Below the pieces are notes generated by a model. That model worked only from the letters and a program-made list of their open reading frames with translations, was not told the DNA's origin and did no database searches. The translations under genes were made by a program, and so were the position numbers. Of a stretch of DNA of 64,000 nucleotides, positions 53,877 to 64,000 are shown piece after piece. Within the stretch, counting starts at the first letter, position 1, and each line of letters begins with the position of its first letter. The DNA is from Anabaena lutea FACHB-196 (GTDB lineage: Bacteria > Cyanobacteriota > Cyanobacteriia > Cyanobacteriales > Nostocaceae), in the NCBI RefSeq assembly GCF_014698305.1, contig NZ_JACJST010000006.1, positions 1-64,000 on the forward strand, read 5' to 3'.

Positions 53877-54263
53877 ATGACTCAGGTTAAGGTTTATGGA
53901 ATCAGGGATTATCTGAATCCTATCAAACAGCAACTTTCAGATGCAATTCATAGCTGTGTTATGGAGGCGTTACAATATCCGGTAGATAAGCGATTTCATC
54001 GCTTTTTTCCCTTAGATAAATTGGACTTTTATTATCCATCGGCACGTAGTGATAAGTATACCATTATCGAGTTTAGTATGTTTGAAGGGCGGAGTGTAGA
54101 AGCAAAGAAACAGTTAATCCGTCTGCTATTTGAACGGTTACAACCACTGGGTATTTCTTCGCAAGATTTAGAGATTACGATTTTTGAGACACCCAAGCAC
54201 AACTGGGGTTTTCGAGGGCTACCAGGAGATGAACATGAACTGAATTATAAAGTTGATGTTTAA
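53877..54263 (+). CDS. Tautomerase-family protein
   Basis: 128 residues from the ATG at 53877, which has a strong AAGGAGG upstream. Resembles the 4-oxalocrotonate tautomerase-like family of about 130 residues (QVKVYGIRDYLNPIKQQLSDAIHSCV, FEGRSVEAKKQLIRLLFERL, DLEITIFETPKHNWGFRG; each in part). Position 2 after the Met is Thr, not the catalytic Pro of classic 4-OT, so the activity may differ. Operon with the 2OG oxygenase. Confidence 0.82.
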   Translation: MTQVKVYGIRDYLNPIKQQLSDAIHSCVMEALQYPVDKRFHRFFPLDKLDFYYPSARSDKYTIIEFSMFEGRSVEAKKQLIRLLFERLQPLGISSQDLEITIFETPKHNWGFRGLPGDEHELNYKVDV

Positions 54264-54425
54264 TAAATTTGCTAGTTAAACTTGACTTATGGTAACTATT
54301 CAGGATAGAGAATACCGAAGGTCTGCGAAGCGTCTCCTGACTCCTGAATTCTTACGATTTATGAACAAAACAATTGGATATGTGCTTTTATAGAAAAACC
54401 CATTTAAAATATCAAACCTAAAAAA

Positions 54426-54968
54426 ATGAACAGCTTTAAAACTTTATGTGAAACCCTAGCTATTAGTACAGGAATATTGTTGCTATCTGTGCCTACTACC
54501 TACGGCATACCACCAAAACCGTTGTTAACCACCACAACAACTTACAATCAAACAGGTTCTTGGGACGCAACTTATTATTTCACCATCAAATTACCAGAAT
54601 CTCTAGCTAATTGGCAATTACAAGAAGTTGTTTTTACACAAATAGAAGGTTTAGAAAATATTGAATTTAATCAAAAAGAGAGTTTTGCTTTTGTAGAAGC
54701 AGAGGGACAAAAAGAAAAGCTAGGTATTACACTAGCTAAGAGTTCAAATCAACCGCGAACTATCATTGCTACTTTTGATAAACCAGTTTCTGCAAATCAA
54801 ACAATTACTATCGCTTTAAAACCTTTTTATAATCCTACCAGCGAAGGTATTTATCTATTTCGAGTACAAGTGGTTTCCTCTGGTGAAAAGACAAATAATT
54901 TAGTTGTAGGAACTGCTCGGTTGCAATTTTACAATAATTTTGATGATCACCTATTTGATAAATGGTAA
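54426..54968 (+). CDS. DUF2808 exported protein
   Basis: 180 residues, a cyanobacterial protein family without known function. The signal peptide (TLCETLAISTGILLLSVPTTYG) is followed by a beta-rich domain with the family features YYFTIKLPESLANWQLQEVVFTQ (in part), FDKPVSANQTITIALKP and EGIYLFRVQV. No ribosome site is obvious. It stands alone after a TCTCCTGACTCCTGAATTC repeat (about 54320-54352). Confidence 0.85.
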   Translation: MNSFKTLCETLAISTGILLLSVPTTYGIPPKPLLTTTTTYNQTGSWDATYYFTIKLPESLANWQLQEVVFTQIEGLENIEFNQKESFAFVEAEGQKEKLGITLAKSSNQPRTIIATFDKPVSANQTITIALKPFYNPTSEGIYLFRVQVVSSGEKTNNLVVGTARLQFYNNFDDHLFDKW

Positions 54969-55136
54969 AGTGTGTAGGAATTGCTGATTTTTTATACAAA
55001 TTCAGCAATATCATCAATTAGTTGATAAAGATAAATGATAGACGACAATTATTCAGCTTTATTATTATCTTGCCATATTTTTGCACCTGATTGTTGAATT
55101 TTTTGGCTAAGAATGGGAAAATTTTCCATTAATCAT

Positions 55137-55577
55137 TTATTCTTGAGATGTTAATTTTTTATAAAAAGTCAACGATTGTTTAGTATTGGTATAGCCAATT
55201 TTTTCATAAAACAAGTGAGCCTCTTGACGTTTAATATTAGAACGAAGTATGACTCCTTCACAGCCAACTAAAGTAGCCCATTCTTCAATATGCTGCATTA
55301 ATAATTTTCCAATTCCATTATTTCGATAATTTTTATCTACAACTAAACCGAAAAGAAGTGCTTGATTAGGAATTATTATTAAATCAGAAATATGAGCGTG
55401 CGCCCAACCAATTACATATTCATTTTCTACAGTTGCAACATAGATAACATGAGAGCTATTATTTTGAATTTTATTCAACCGTTGCTCAATTTGTTCCTTG
55501 GTAGCAGAATATCCAAGTTGCTCACAAAGAATAGCTATTTGTTCCGCATCTTTTATTTTAGCTTGTCTAATAGTCAT
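55137..55577 (-). CDS. GNAT N-acetyltransferase
   Basis: 146 residues, GNAT fold: IRQAKIKDAEQIAILCEQLGY start, VIGWAHAHI, LLFGLVVDKNYRNNGIGKLLM with the acetyl-CoA motif RNNGIG, and a HLFYEKIGYTNTKQSLTFYKKL end (in parts). The substrate is unknown. It is downstream of the methyltransferase in the same direction, separated by 45 bp, and may be its operon partner. Confidence 0.88.
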   Translation of the reverse strand: MTIRQAKIKDAEQIAILCEQLGYSATKEQIEQRLNKIQNNSSHVIYVATVENEYVIGWAHAHISDLIIIPNQALLFGLVVDKNYRNNGIGKLLMQHIEEWATLVGCEGVILRSNIKRQEAHLFYEKIGYTNTKQSLTFYKKLTSQE

Positions 55578-55622
55578 AATTTCTAAAATTTGAATTTATA
55601 AAAAATTAGATTCCTATATTAT

Positions 55623-56399
55623 TTAAAACTTTGCTCGCAGAAACCGATAACCTATATCAACTTCTTGTAAATTCAAAATCTCTCCATACTTTTTATCCCA
55701 TTCACCATTACTTAAATCATTCATTAATTTTTGCACTCCTTGTTCAATTAAATTCTGATCATAAAAAGCAAAGGCTGATATTCCTGCTCGAACTTCGGGT
55801 TTTAAATACATTTCTGGTCTTCTCCAAGCTGCTGCTGCAAATAAATCAGATAAATCATGAGTTAACATGAGAGGAAAAGCTTCAACATTTCTTTGAGTAT
55901 TTACTTGAATTAAATTGGCAATTTCGTTAAGTGGCAAAAACTTTAATGCCTCTTCCCACAAACAAGGAAAGTAATCATAAATCCATATTTTTTGAGCTAA
56001 TCTGATATCAAAAGTCAATAAAATAATTGCTCCATCTTTAACTACTCGTTGCATTTCTTGAAAAGCTTTTGCTAAATCAGAAAAATGATGAATAGTCAGA
56101 ATACTTATAACTGCATCAACAGATTTATCTGCTAAAGGTAAAGCTTCTGCATATCCAGTAAACCATTTGATTTGGGGATGCTGTATTGCTTGAATTCGCA
56201 TTACTGATGAAGGTTCTACAGCATAAACAGAAAATCCTTGGTTGGCAATTAATTGACTGTAACCACCAGTACCAGCACCAATATCAGCGATAATGCTACC
56301 TTGAGGTAAATTTAATAAATCAATTAACTTCTTAGCAATGCGAGTATCGGGAATACGAGATGTTGAATAGTTTTTACCAATGGAATCATAAATAGGCAT
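55623..56399 (-). CDS. Class I SAM-dependent methyltransferase
   Basis: 258 residues of UbiE/Methyltransf_11 type. SAM motif I is IIADIGAGTGGYSQLIA, followed by the acidic VYAVEPS, motif II GYAEALPLADKSVDAVISILTIHHF (in parts) and QRVVKDGAIILLTFD. Substrate unknown. It lies 30 bp after metX in the same direction, so they may be read together; a link to methionine/SAM supply is plausible but unproven. Confidence 0.88.
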   Translation of the reverse strand: MPIYDSIGKNYSTSRIPDTRIAKKLIDLLNLPQGSIIADIGAGTGGYSQLIANQGFSVYAVEPSSVMRIQAIQHPQIKWFTGYAEALPLADKSVDAVISILTIHHFSDLAKAFQEMQRVVKDGAIILLTFDIRLAQKIWIYDYFPCLWEEALKFLPLNEIANLIQVNTQRNVEAFPLMLTHDLSDLFAAAAWRRPEMYLKPEVRAGISAFAFYDQNLIEQGVQKLMNDLSNGEWDKKYGEILNLQEVDIGYRFLRAKF

Positions 56400-56429
56400 T
56401 TTTTTAATGATCTAAAATCTACAATTAAA

Positions 56430-57485
56430 TTAAATATCTTGTTCTTGTCTAAAAGAAACTACCATTTCATTCAATGCTTCTATATCAATTAAAAACGCAT
56501 CATGTCCGTGAGTTGAATGGAGCAATCCCAATTGAGCATGAGGAATTAAATCTACTAATTCTTGTTGCTCCACTGGAGGATACAGAACATCAGAATCAAT
56601 AGACACAACTAAAGTTGGTTGTTTGATACTTTGTAAAACAGATTGATAATCTTTTCTGTTCCAACTAACATCATGACTATCCATTGCATGAGTGAGGGTA
56701 ATGTAGGTATTAGCATCAAAACGTTCTATCAATTTTTGTCCTTGATATTGTAAATAACTGGCTATGGCAAATTGATTAGATTCATCTTGCTGTCTGCCAA
56801 AGCGATTTGTAAAACTCTCCCAATAACGATAGGTAATCATTGCCATCATCCGTGCTACAGCTAGTCCCTGGTTCGGAGGTGCATCACTTGTATAGTTCCC
56901 ACCTTGCCAATTTGGATCTGTATAAATTGCCTGTCTTTGAGCTTCACTTAAGCCAATAGACCAAGCTGAATGTCTTCCAGGTGAGGCCATTGGCGAAATT
57001 GCTCTCACCGTTTCTGGATACAATAACCCCCACTCCAAGGCTTGCATTCCACCCAGTGAACCACCAATTATCAATCGCAGAGATTTAACTGCCAAATATT
57101 CTAATAGTGCAGCTTGGAGATTCACCATATCCCTAATTGTAATTCTGGGAAAAGATACACCGTAAGCCTTTCCTGTTTTTGGGTTAATAGAAGTTGCTCC
57201 AGTTGTACCGTAACAACTTCCTAAAATATTGCTGCACACAATAAAATCATGCTCAGGATCAAAGGCTTTTCCTGAACCAAACAAAGGTTCCCACCAGTCG
57301 TCAGCGTCAGCAGAACCAGTTAGAGCATGACAAATTAAGACTCCATTATCGCCGTTTGCGTTTAATTTTCCCCAGGTACGATAAGCAACCTGAACACCAA
57401 TTAATACTTCACCAGATTCTAATGAAAATGGTGCTAACAATTGGTAAAACTGGGTTTTTGGTGAAATGAAGTCTAAGTATTTCAT
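56430..57485 (-). CDS. metX: Homoserine O-acetyltransferase
   Basis: 351 residues, alpha/beta hydrolase fold. Acetylates homoserine for direct sulfhydrylation to homocysteine. Family features: GVLICHALTGSADADDWW, IVCSNILGSCYGTTGA, nucleophile elbow GGSLGGMQALEW, DVLYPP and C-terminal His in STHGHDAFLID. Placed 49 bp after metY and presumably in one operon with it. Together the two make homocysteine from sulfide. Members of the family can also use succinyl-CoA; the acyl donor is not certain. Confidence 0.93.
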   Translation of the reverse strand: MKYLDFISPKTQFYQLLAPFSLESGEVLIGVQVAYRTWGKLNANGDNGVLICHALTGSADADDWWEPLFGSGKAFDPEHDFIVCSNILGSCYGTTGATSINPKTGKAYGVSFPRITIRDMVNLQAALLEYLAVKSLRLIIGGSLGGMQALEWGLLYPETVRAISPMASPGRHSAWSIGLSEAQRQAIYTDPNWQGGNYTSDAPPNQGLAVARMMAMITYRYWESFTNRFGRQQDESNQFAIASYLQYQGQKLIERFDANTYITLTHAMDSHDVSWNRKDYQSVLQSIKQPTLVVSIDSDVLYPPVEQQELVDLIPHAQLGLLHSTHGHDAFLIDIEALNEMVVSFRQEQDI

Positions 57486-57496
57486 AAAAAAGGTGA

Positions 57497-59750
<2,254 letters not shown>

Positions 59751-59804
59751 TTTTAATTACCTTGATTTATTCAGTGATATTGAAATTAACAAACATCTAC
59801 GATT

Positions 59805-60141
59805 CTATTTTCCTAAATCAATCCAATAACGATAAATAACTTTATTATTACTTGCCAATAATCCCTCACTTGCAAATTTGCCATTATTTTTTTGAATCAC
59901 GCGAGCAGAACCATGATTATCTTGATTACAGGTTAAGAGAACGCGATTTAATTCAATCTTTCTAGCTTGTTCAAGAGTCATACTGAGCATTTTTGTACCG
60001 TATCCTTTACCTCTTTACAGAGGACGAATCATATATCCAATATGTCCTCCTCAATGTTCTAAACTTGGTACTAACCAGTGACGTAATCGGCTGAATAGGT
60101 CCTTTACCAGAATTTATTTCTTTCCAAATCTCTAGCATCAT
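59805..60141 (-). pseudogene. GNAT acetyltransferase with in-frame stops
   Basis: The C-terminal part (TLEQARKIELNRVLLTC, IQKNNGKFASEG, YRYWIDL) is a good GNAT. Further upstream on the same strand the sequence reads RLRHWLVPSLEH*GGHIGYM then IRPL*RGKGYGTKMLSM, i.e. the acetyl-CoA site with two stop codons (TGA, TAA). A shift of frame is needed near 60095 to reach the start (MMLEIWKEINSGK). The gene is dead unless there is recoding, for which there is no sign. Confidence 0.8.
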
Positions 60142-60253
60142 TTGACCACTCCAATAATCGCAATTAGAGAATTAAGTTAACATTACCTTGATCGTTGAGG
60201 TCAATAAAATATTCAGACTTTAAGTCAATTTGTGATAAAATTACAGTATGTCA

Positions 60254-60274
60254 ATCGAATTACCGTATTTTATT
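60254..60274. repeat. 21-bp direct repeat, left copy
   Basis: ATCGAATTACCGTATTTTAT(T). The right copy is at 60806-60826 with one mismatch. The pair flanks the Mrp remnant. Confidence 0.6.
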
Positions 60275-60429
60275 TTAAATAATCACATAGAGGAAATTGA
60301 AATGCAAGCTTTTCTTTGAAAAAAGTAATTATCCTGTTAGCTAACTACTGATTTTGTAATTTTATATACCTAATCATCGTGAGATGCTGAAAAAATTAGA
60401 TTTGAACAATAGCCCTTTGCGAGAGGAAG

Positions 60430-60776
60430 AACAATCAGAAATTTTTACCTTTAGAAGCTCATGGTATCAAAGTCATGTCTGTAGGATTGTTGGCAGAACC
60501 GGATCATCCTCTAGCATGGCGTAGACCCGTATTACATAAAATTATTACTCAATTTATACATGATGTTGAGTGGGGAGAATTGGACTATCTGTTAATAGAT
60601 TTGCCTCCTGGTACTGGTGATGCTCAAATTACGATTGTGCAAGAAAGCCCGATTTGTGGGGTGATATTGGAGAACCTCTTACCCTGACTGATTCTAGCGC
60701 GATCGCAAGTCAAGTATTTATACACATTGCTACGGCATTAGAAGCTACTTTTCTTGCTTTTTCTAATGATCTGTGA
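60430..60776 (+). pseudogene. Mrp/ApbC-type Fe-S cluster carrier ATPase remnant
   Basis: One frame reads LPLEAHGIKVMSVGLL, AWRRPVLHKIITQF, VEWGELDYLLIDLPPGTGDAQIT, which is the middle of an Mrp-family P-loop ATPase. After SPICG, the sequence changes frame to WGDIGEPLTLTDSSAIASQVF, which matches the family's C-terminal end. The N-terminal Walker A part and about 50 residues near the C-terminus are missing. A functional mrp copy must be elsewhere. Flanked by 21-bp direct repeats. Confidence 0.85.
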
Positions 60777-60805
60777 GATGCTAGATTATAAACTACATCA
60801 TCTTT

Positions 60806-60826
60806 ATCGAGTTACCGTATTTTATT
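60806..60826. repeat. 21-bp direct repeat, right copy
   Basis: ATCGAGTTACCGTATTTTAT(T), 20 of 21 bases match 60254-60274. Confidence 0.6.
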
Positions 60827-60844
60827 AGTCAATGGGCGTTTACT

Positions 60845-61594
60845 ATGGCAGGTAAATTAGAGGGGAAAGTAGCTATTATTACCGGATCTTCTTCGGGAAT
60901 TGGTGAAGCTACGTCTATTTCATTAGCAGCAGAAGGAGCAAAAGTAGTAATTGCAGCCAGAAGGGGCGATCGTTTAGAAGCAGTAGCAAAACAGATTACT
61001 GATAATGGTGGACAAGCATTATCAATCGTTGCAGATATTACCGATGAAGTTCAAGCTAAAAACCTGATACACAAAGCTAATGCAGTATTTGGGCGTGTGG
61101 ATATTTTGGTAAACAATGCAGGTATATCATTTCCCGGCAGGATTGAAAATGCAGATCCCGCAAATTGGCGGAAAATGATTGATATTAATGTTTTAGCGTT
61201 AATGTACACAACTCATACTGTTCTACCTATTTTTAAAGCGCAAAAATCAGGACATATCGTTAATATTTCATCCGTAGCTGGACGCATCGCTCGTGCAGGA
61301 ATGGCTGGTTATAATGTGACTAAATGGGGTGTAAATGCCTTTTCGGAAGCATTACGACAGGAAGTGTATCAAGATAATATCCGTGTTACCATCATCGAGC
61401 CTGGTTTAGTAGAAACAGAAATTGATCAGCATATTACCGATGTAGTAGCAAAACAGGAAATTGAAGCCAGACGCAAAGCAATTACACCATTACAAAGTGA
61501 AGATATAGCAGCAGCAATAGTTTATGCTGTTACCCAACCACAGCACGTAAATGTGAATGAAATCTTGATTCGGTCAACTCTACAAGACCGATAA
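60845..61594 (+). CDS. Short-chain dehydrogenase/reductase
   Basis: 249 residues, classical SDR. NAD(P)-binding GSSSGIGEA, VNNAG, catalytic Ser in NISSVAG, YNVTKWG with Tyr and Lys, and EPGLVETEI. The Arg pair AARRGDR after beta-2 suggests NADP(H). Substrate unknown. The start ATG at 60845 is unambiguous from the fold. It stands alone between the Mrp remnant and a MITE-like repeat. Confidence 0.9.
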   Translation: MAGKLEGKVAIITGSSSGIGEATSISLAAEGAKVVIAARRGDRLEAVAKQITDNGGQALSIVADITDEVQAKNLIHKANAVFGRVDILVNNAGISFPGRIENADPANWRKMIDINVLALMYTTHTVLPIFKAQKSGHIVNISSVAGRIARAGMAGYNVTKWGVNAFSEALRQEVYQDNIRVTIIEPGLVETEIDQHITDVVAKQEIEARRKAITPLQSEDIAAAIVYAVTQPQHVNVNEILIRSTLQDR

Positions 61595-61599
61595 TCATC

Positions 61600-61704
61600 A
61601 TATCTTGCACCATCATCTTATTGCGAAAATCTAAGTCTACAACCCTTATTATTGCGTAGGGTGGGCAATGCCCACCGCACCCTTATTGAGAAGGTGCAAG
61701 ATGT
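61600..61704. repeat. MITE-like element with terminal inverted repeats
   Basis: About 105 bp. Terminal ATCTTGCACC (61602-61611) and exact inverse GGTGCAAGAT (61693-61702), enclosing GGTGGGCA-ATGCCCACC palindrome near 61663-61680. No coding capacity. Probably a non-autonomous repeat. Confidence 0.65.
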
Positions 61705-61754
61705 GAGCCTCACCAAATAATCACTAAAATTATATCAAAAATTAGGTAGTATTA

Positions 61755-63062
61755 ATGTTAGAAAAAAATAGAAATTCTTTCAAGAAAAGCAACAAAATGG
61801 TTGCTTTTTTGGAAGCTCTACCTGCAATTAAATCACCCAACCTATCTTGTTTTGTCATTGGTGAAAGCCTATCTTTTTTCGGATCTTGGATGACACAAAT
61901 TGCTTTAGTATGGATGGTTTATCAATTAACAAATTCACCAATTTTAGTTGGTGTTGCCGGCTTTACAAATCAAGCTATGGGTTTGGTTATTACACCAATA
62001 GTAGGAGTATTACTAGATAGATGGAATTTGAGATATGTTTTATTAACTACTCAGATAGTTTCTATTTTTCTATCTTCGTTACTAACATTTTTAACTGTGA
62101 GTAATCAGATTAATTTTATAGCTATTATTATTATTGGTATTCTCCAGGGAATAGTAAAAGCTTTTGATTTACCAGCACGTCAAGTAACTATTCCCAGATT
62201 AGTAGAAAATAGAAGTGATACCTATAGCGCAATGGCTGTACATTCATTTTTAATTAATACCGCTAAATTTGTTAGTCCCATGATTGGGGGTTTGATGATT
62301 GCTAAAAATGGTGCAGCATCATGTTTTTTAGTAGATGCTATTAGCTATTTACCTTTTGTATCGGCTATCTTGACTATGCAAATTAAACCAAATATCAATA
62401 ACTTATCAACATCCAACTCTACAAAAATTTTGCATAACCTTAAAGAAGGATTTATTTTTGCATATAGTTTTATACCAATTAAATCCATTTTAATCTTGCA
62501 AATTGTAGTTTGCTTTATGGCAATGACCTATGTAAATCTGATGCCAATATTTGCCAAAGAAGTCTTAAAAGGTAATGCAGAAACGATGGGTTTTCTGATG
62601 ACTGCTACAGCTTTTGGGTCTATCTTTTCTGGGATTTATCTAATGCAGCGTAAACAAGCAATAGGACTAGAAAAAGTTATGGCAATTTCTACTCTAGTGC
62701 TGGGAGTATCATTAATATTATTTTCTCGCTCAACACAGCTAGAAATTTGTTTGATATTGATCTTTATTGTGGGATTAACAAACACTTTAACTCTAGCTTC
62801 GATTAGTAATTTTCTGCAAGTAATTTTAGTAGAAGAAGATAAAAGAGGACGAGTAACCAGTATATTTATGACTACTTTTTTAGGAATATTACCTTTTGGG
62901 AATTTATTTTTCGGAGGATTAGCAAATTATATTGGTGTTGATAATGCTTTGTTATTTGGCGGTGTTTGTTGTATTTTGGGAACTTATTTTTTTGCTAGAC
63001 AAATATCAAATATTAGAAAAGTGGTAAACCCAATATATCAAGAAATGGGATTACTTTCTTAA
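61755..63062 (+). CDS. MFS transporter (MFS_3 / enterobactin-exporter-like)
   Basis: 435 residues, about twelve membrane helices. N-terminal segment SLSFFGSWMTQIALVWMVYQLTNSP (in parts) and the loop-2 motif GVLLDRWNLRYVLL, followed by DLPARQVTIPRLV, are typical of MFS_3 exporters. Probably pumps a small molecule out of the cell. There is no adjacent biosynthetic gene to suggest a substrate. Confidence 0.87.
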   Translation: MLEKNRNSFKKSNKMVAFLEALPAIKSPNLSCFVIGESLSFFGSWMTQIALVWMVYQLTNSPILVGVAGFTNQAMGLVITPIVGVLLDRWNLRYVLLTTQIVSIFLSSLLTFLTVSNQINFIAIIIIGILQGIVKAFDLPARQVTIPRLVENRSDTYSAMAVHSFLINTAKFVSPMIGGLMIAKNGAASCFLVDAISYLPFVSAILTMQIKPNINNLSTSNSTKILHNLKEGFIFAYSFIPIKSILILQIVVCFMAMTYVNLMPIFAKEVLKGNAETMGFLMTATAFGSIFSGIYLMQRKQAIGLEKVMAISTLVLGVSLILFSRSTQLEICLILIFIVGLTNTLTLASISNFLQVILVEEDKRGRVTSIFMTTFLGILPFGNLFFGGLANYIGVDNALLFGGVCCILGTYFFARQISNIRKVVNPIYQEMGLLS

Positions 63063-63091
63063 TGAGTATTCGTAAGCATTCAGTTCAAAAG

Positions 63092-63112
63092 ATAAGATCC
63101 CCGACTTCTTTT
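63092..63112. repeat. Inverted repeat flanking the deaminase, left
   Basis: ATAAGATCCCCGACTTCTTT(T), the exact inverse of 63706-63726. A frequent cyanobacterial intergenic sequence. Confidence 0.7.
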
Positions 63113-63119
63113 TAGAATC

Positions 63120-63557
63120 ATGACTGAAAAATTGGAATATTTTATGCGGGAGGCACTGCAAGAAGGACGCAAAGCTTTACCAAACTGCCTTCCTAACCCA
63201 CCAGTCGGGTGTGTATTGGTTCGAGATCATGAGATTGTTGCACGAGGTTACACCAATCAACCAGGAGCAGATCACGCAGAAGCAATGGCACTCCGACAAA
63301 TCAGTGGTGATTTGAGCGATATTATTGCTTTTGTTACTTTAGAACCTTGCTCGTTTCATGGCAGAACTCCCTCTTGTGCAAAGACTTTTGTGAGTCGGAA
63401 AATAGGAAAAGTCTATGTAGCTATGCTTGATCCTGATCCTAGAAATAATGGTCTTGGTATTGCTTTAGTGGAACAAGCAGGTATAGCGGTATCGGTTGGT
63501 TTGTTACAAGCGGAAGCTGAACTCGATATGGGACGATATCTGTGGAAAACAGAATGA
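63120..63557 (+). CDS. RibD-type deaminase domain protein, stand-alone
   Basis: 145 residues: only the zinc-dependent deaminase domain of RibD, without the reductase domain that makes normal RibD about 360 long. Zinc/catalytic motifs HAEAMAL (His, Glu) and LEPCSFHGRTPSCAKT (two Cys) are intact, as are NPPVGCVLVRD and NNGLG. It could deaminate the riboflavin pyrimidine intermediate or another nucleoside/pyrimidine. Full-length RibD is expected elsewhere. It lies between exact 21-bp inverted repeats. Confidence 0.85.
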   Translation: MTEKLEYFMREALQEGRKALPNCLPNPPVGCVLVRDHEIVARGYTNQPGADHAEAMALRQISGDLSDIIAFVTLEPCSFHGRTPSCAKTFVSRKIGKVYVAMLDPDPRNNGLGIALVEQAGIAVSVGLLQAEAELDMGRYLWKTE

Positions 63558-63942
63558 TGCTCCTACCAATAAATCAATATTATGAATAACGTTGACCCTA
63601 TATTTGTTGAATTTATATTTATTTGTATGTATTCAGCTATAAAACTCGTTCATACCCAGATTCCCAACCTCTGACATCAATTTATAATTTGTGGACATAA
63701 TAAACAAAAGAAGTCGGGGATCTTATTACTCCACCTGAATTCTTACCTTTCTTAGTAGAGTATTCAGCCATTAGCTAAAATGCTAAAAATAAATCTTGAT
63801 AAACAAGAAATGTATTAGAAAATACTTGATTTTCATATTTATTTATGCAAAAGTAATATCCATAACTACTTAATTCCGGTATACATACAGTAGTTCTTCT
63901 AAAATTTTATTCAACTCCAAATACGCTCTGAATATTTCAGCT
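63558..63942. other. Gene-free region before the right end
   Basis: 385 bp, AT-rich, with the right inverted repeat AAAAGAAGTCGGGGATCTTA(T) at 63706-63726. No gene or clear promoter was identified. Confidence 0.5.
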
Positions 63943-64000
63943 ATGAAAATACCATTTTTACCACAACGCCGTACAATTTTAAAACGGTTTGTTCAATATT
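63943..64000 (+). CDS. Start of a gene cut by the window end
   Basis: An ATG at 63943 opens MKIPFLPQRRTILKRFVQY to the last base. The basic start with RR could be a Tat or Sec signal peptide, as for a periplasmic binding protein, but only 19 residues are visible. No function can be given. Confidence 0.35.
   Translation, partial: MKIPFLPQRRTILKRFVQY

Noticed and set aside
59990-60141. TGA in the GNAT remnant as a selenocysteine codon
   Set aside because: The position is not a Cys in the family, a second stop (TAA) follows and a frameshift is present. Cyanobacteria of this type are not known for such use.

Overview
This is a chromosomal window from a cyanobacterium, most likely a filamentous Nostocales-type genome. 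The evidence is the frequent HIP1 octamer (GCGATCGC, two dozen or more copies seen by eye), a low-GC coding style, an oxidative Mg-protoporphyrin cyclase (AcsF) and heme oxygenase of phycobilin/chlorophyll metabolism, an SLH/OprB-type porin, a DUF2808 protein, and abundant cyanobacterial intergenic repeats (heptamer tandem repeats, hairpin repeats and a CACGCAGAGGCGCAGAGG family). No rRNA, tRNA, CRISPR array or intact insertion sequence was seen.

Layout. 0.1-7.5 kb: Ser/Thr kinase with TPRs, dienelactone hydrolase, avtA-rimM, glutathione-dependent formaldehyde dehydrogenase, and a GlsB-like membrane protein with a Mn catalase. 7.9-13.2 kb: a tetrapyrrole cluster (hemN, heme oxygenase, a thioredoxin-like lipoprotein, acsF) resembling the low-oxygen chlAII-ho2-hemN set of other cyanobacteria but rearranged as two divergent arms. 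13.5-17.4 kb: histidine kinase, response regulator and a HAMP protein that ends just before its kinase core. 17.8-26.2 kb: a glycan/glycolipid-type operon (three glycosyltransferases, ABC exporter, APH-like kinase) and a porin, then recN (26.6-28.3 kb).

28.9-59.8 kb is the most interesting part: an apparent organosulfur-scavenging island. It holds two tandem flavin monooxygenases (LLM/NtaA-DmoA type), an amidohydrolase, an alpha/beta hydrolase, an aldo/keto reductase, a TauE/SafE-type exporter, a glutathione transferase, a periplasmic two-domain sulfurtransferase, a formylglycine-generating enzyme next to a Cys-type arylsulfatase, a SBF-family transporter and an AtsK/TauD-type dioxygenase. 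Further right are metX and metY. Eight of the enzymes (3269 residues counted by eye) contain one cysteine in total, the catalytic Cys of the sulfatase, and only ten non-initiator methionines. This sulfur-poor composition is what is expected of proteins made during sulfur starvation, and neighbouring genes do not share it. A similar promoter-region motif lies ahead of three of the transcription units. A small mobile/defence patch (TacAT-like and HigBA toxin-antitoxins, a double Mrr nuclease) sits inside the island at 38.3-41.1 kb.

The right part (48.6-60.8 kb) carries several decaying genes: a VapBC remnant, a glutathione transferase with an internal deletion, a GNAT with two in-frame stops and an Mrp ATPase fragment flanked by direct repeats. 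An SDR, an MFS exporter and a free-standing RibD-like deaminase follow, and the window closes with the first codons of another gene.
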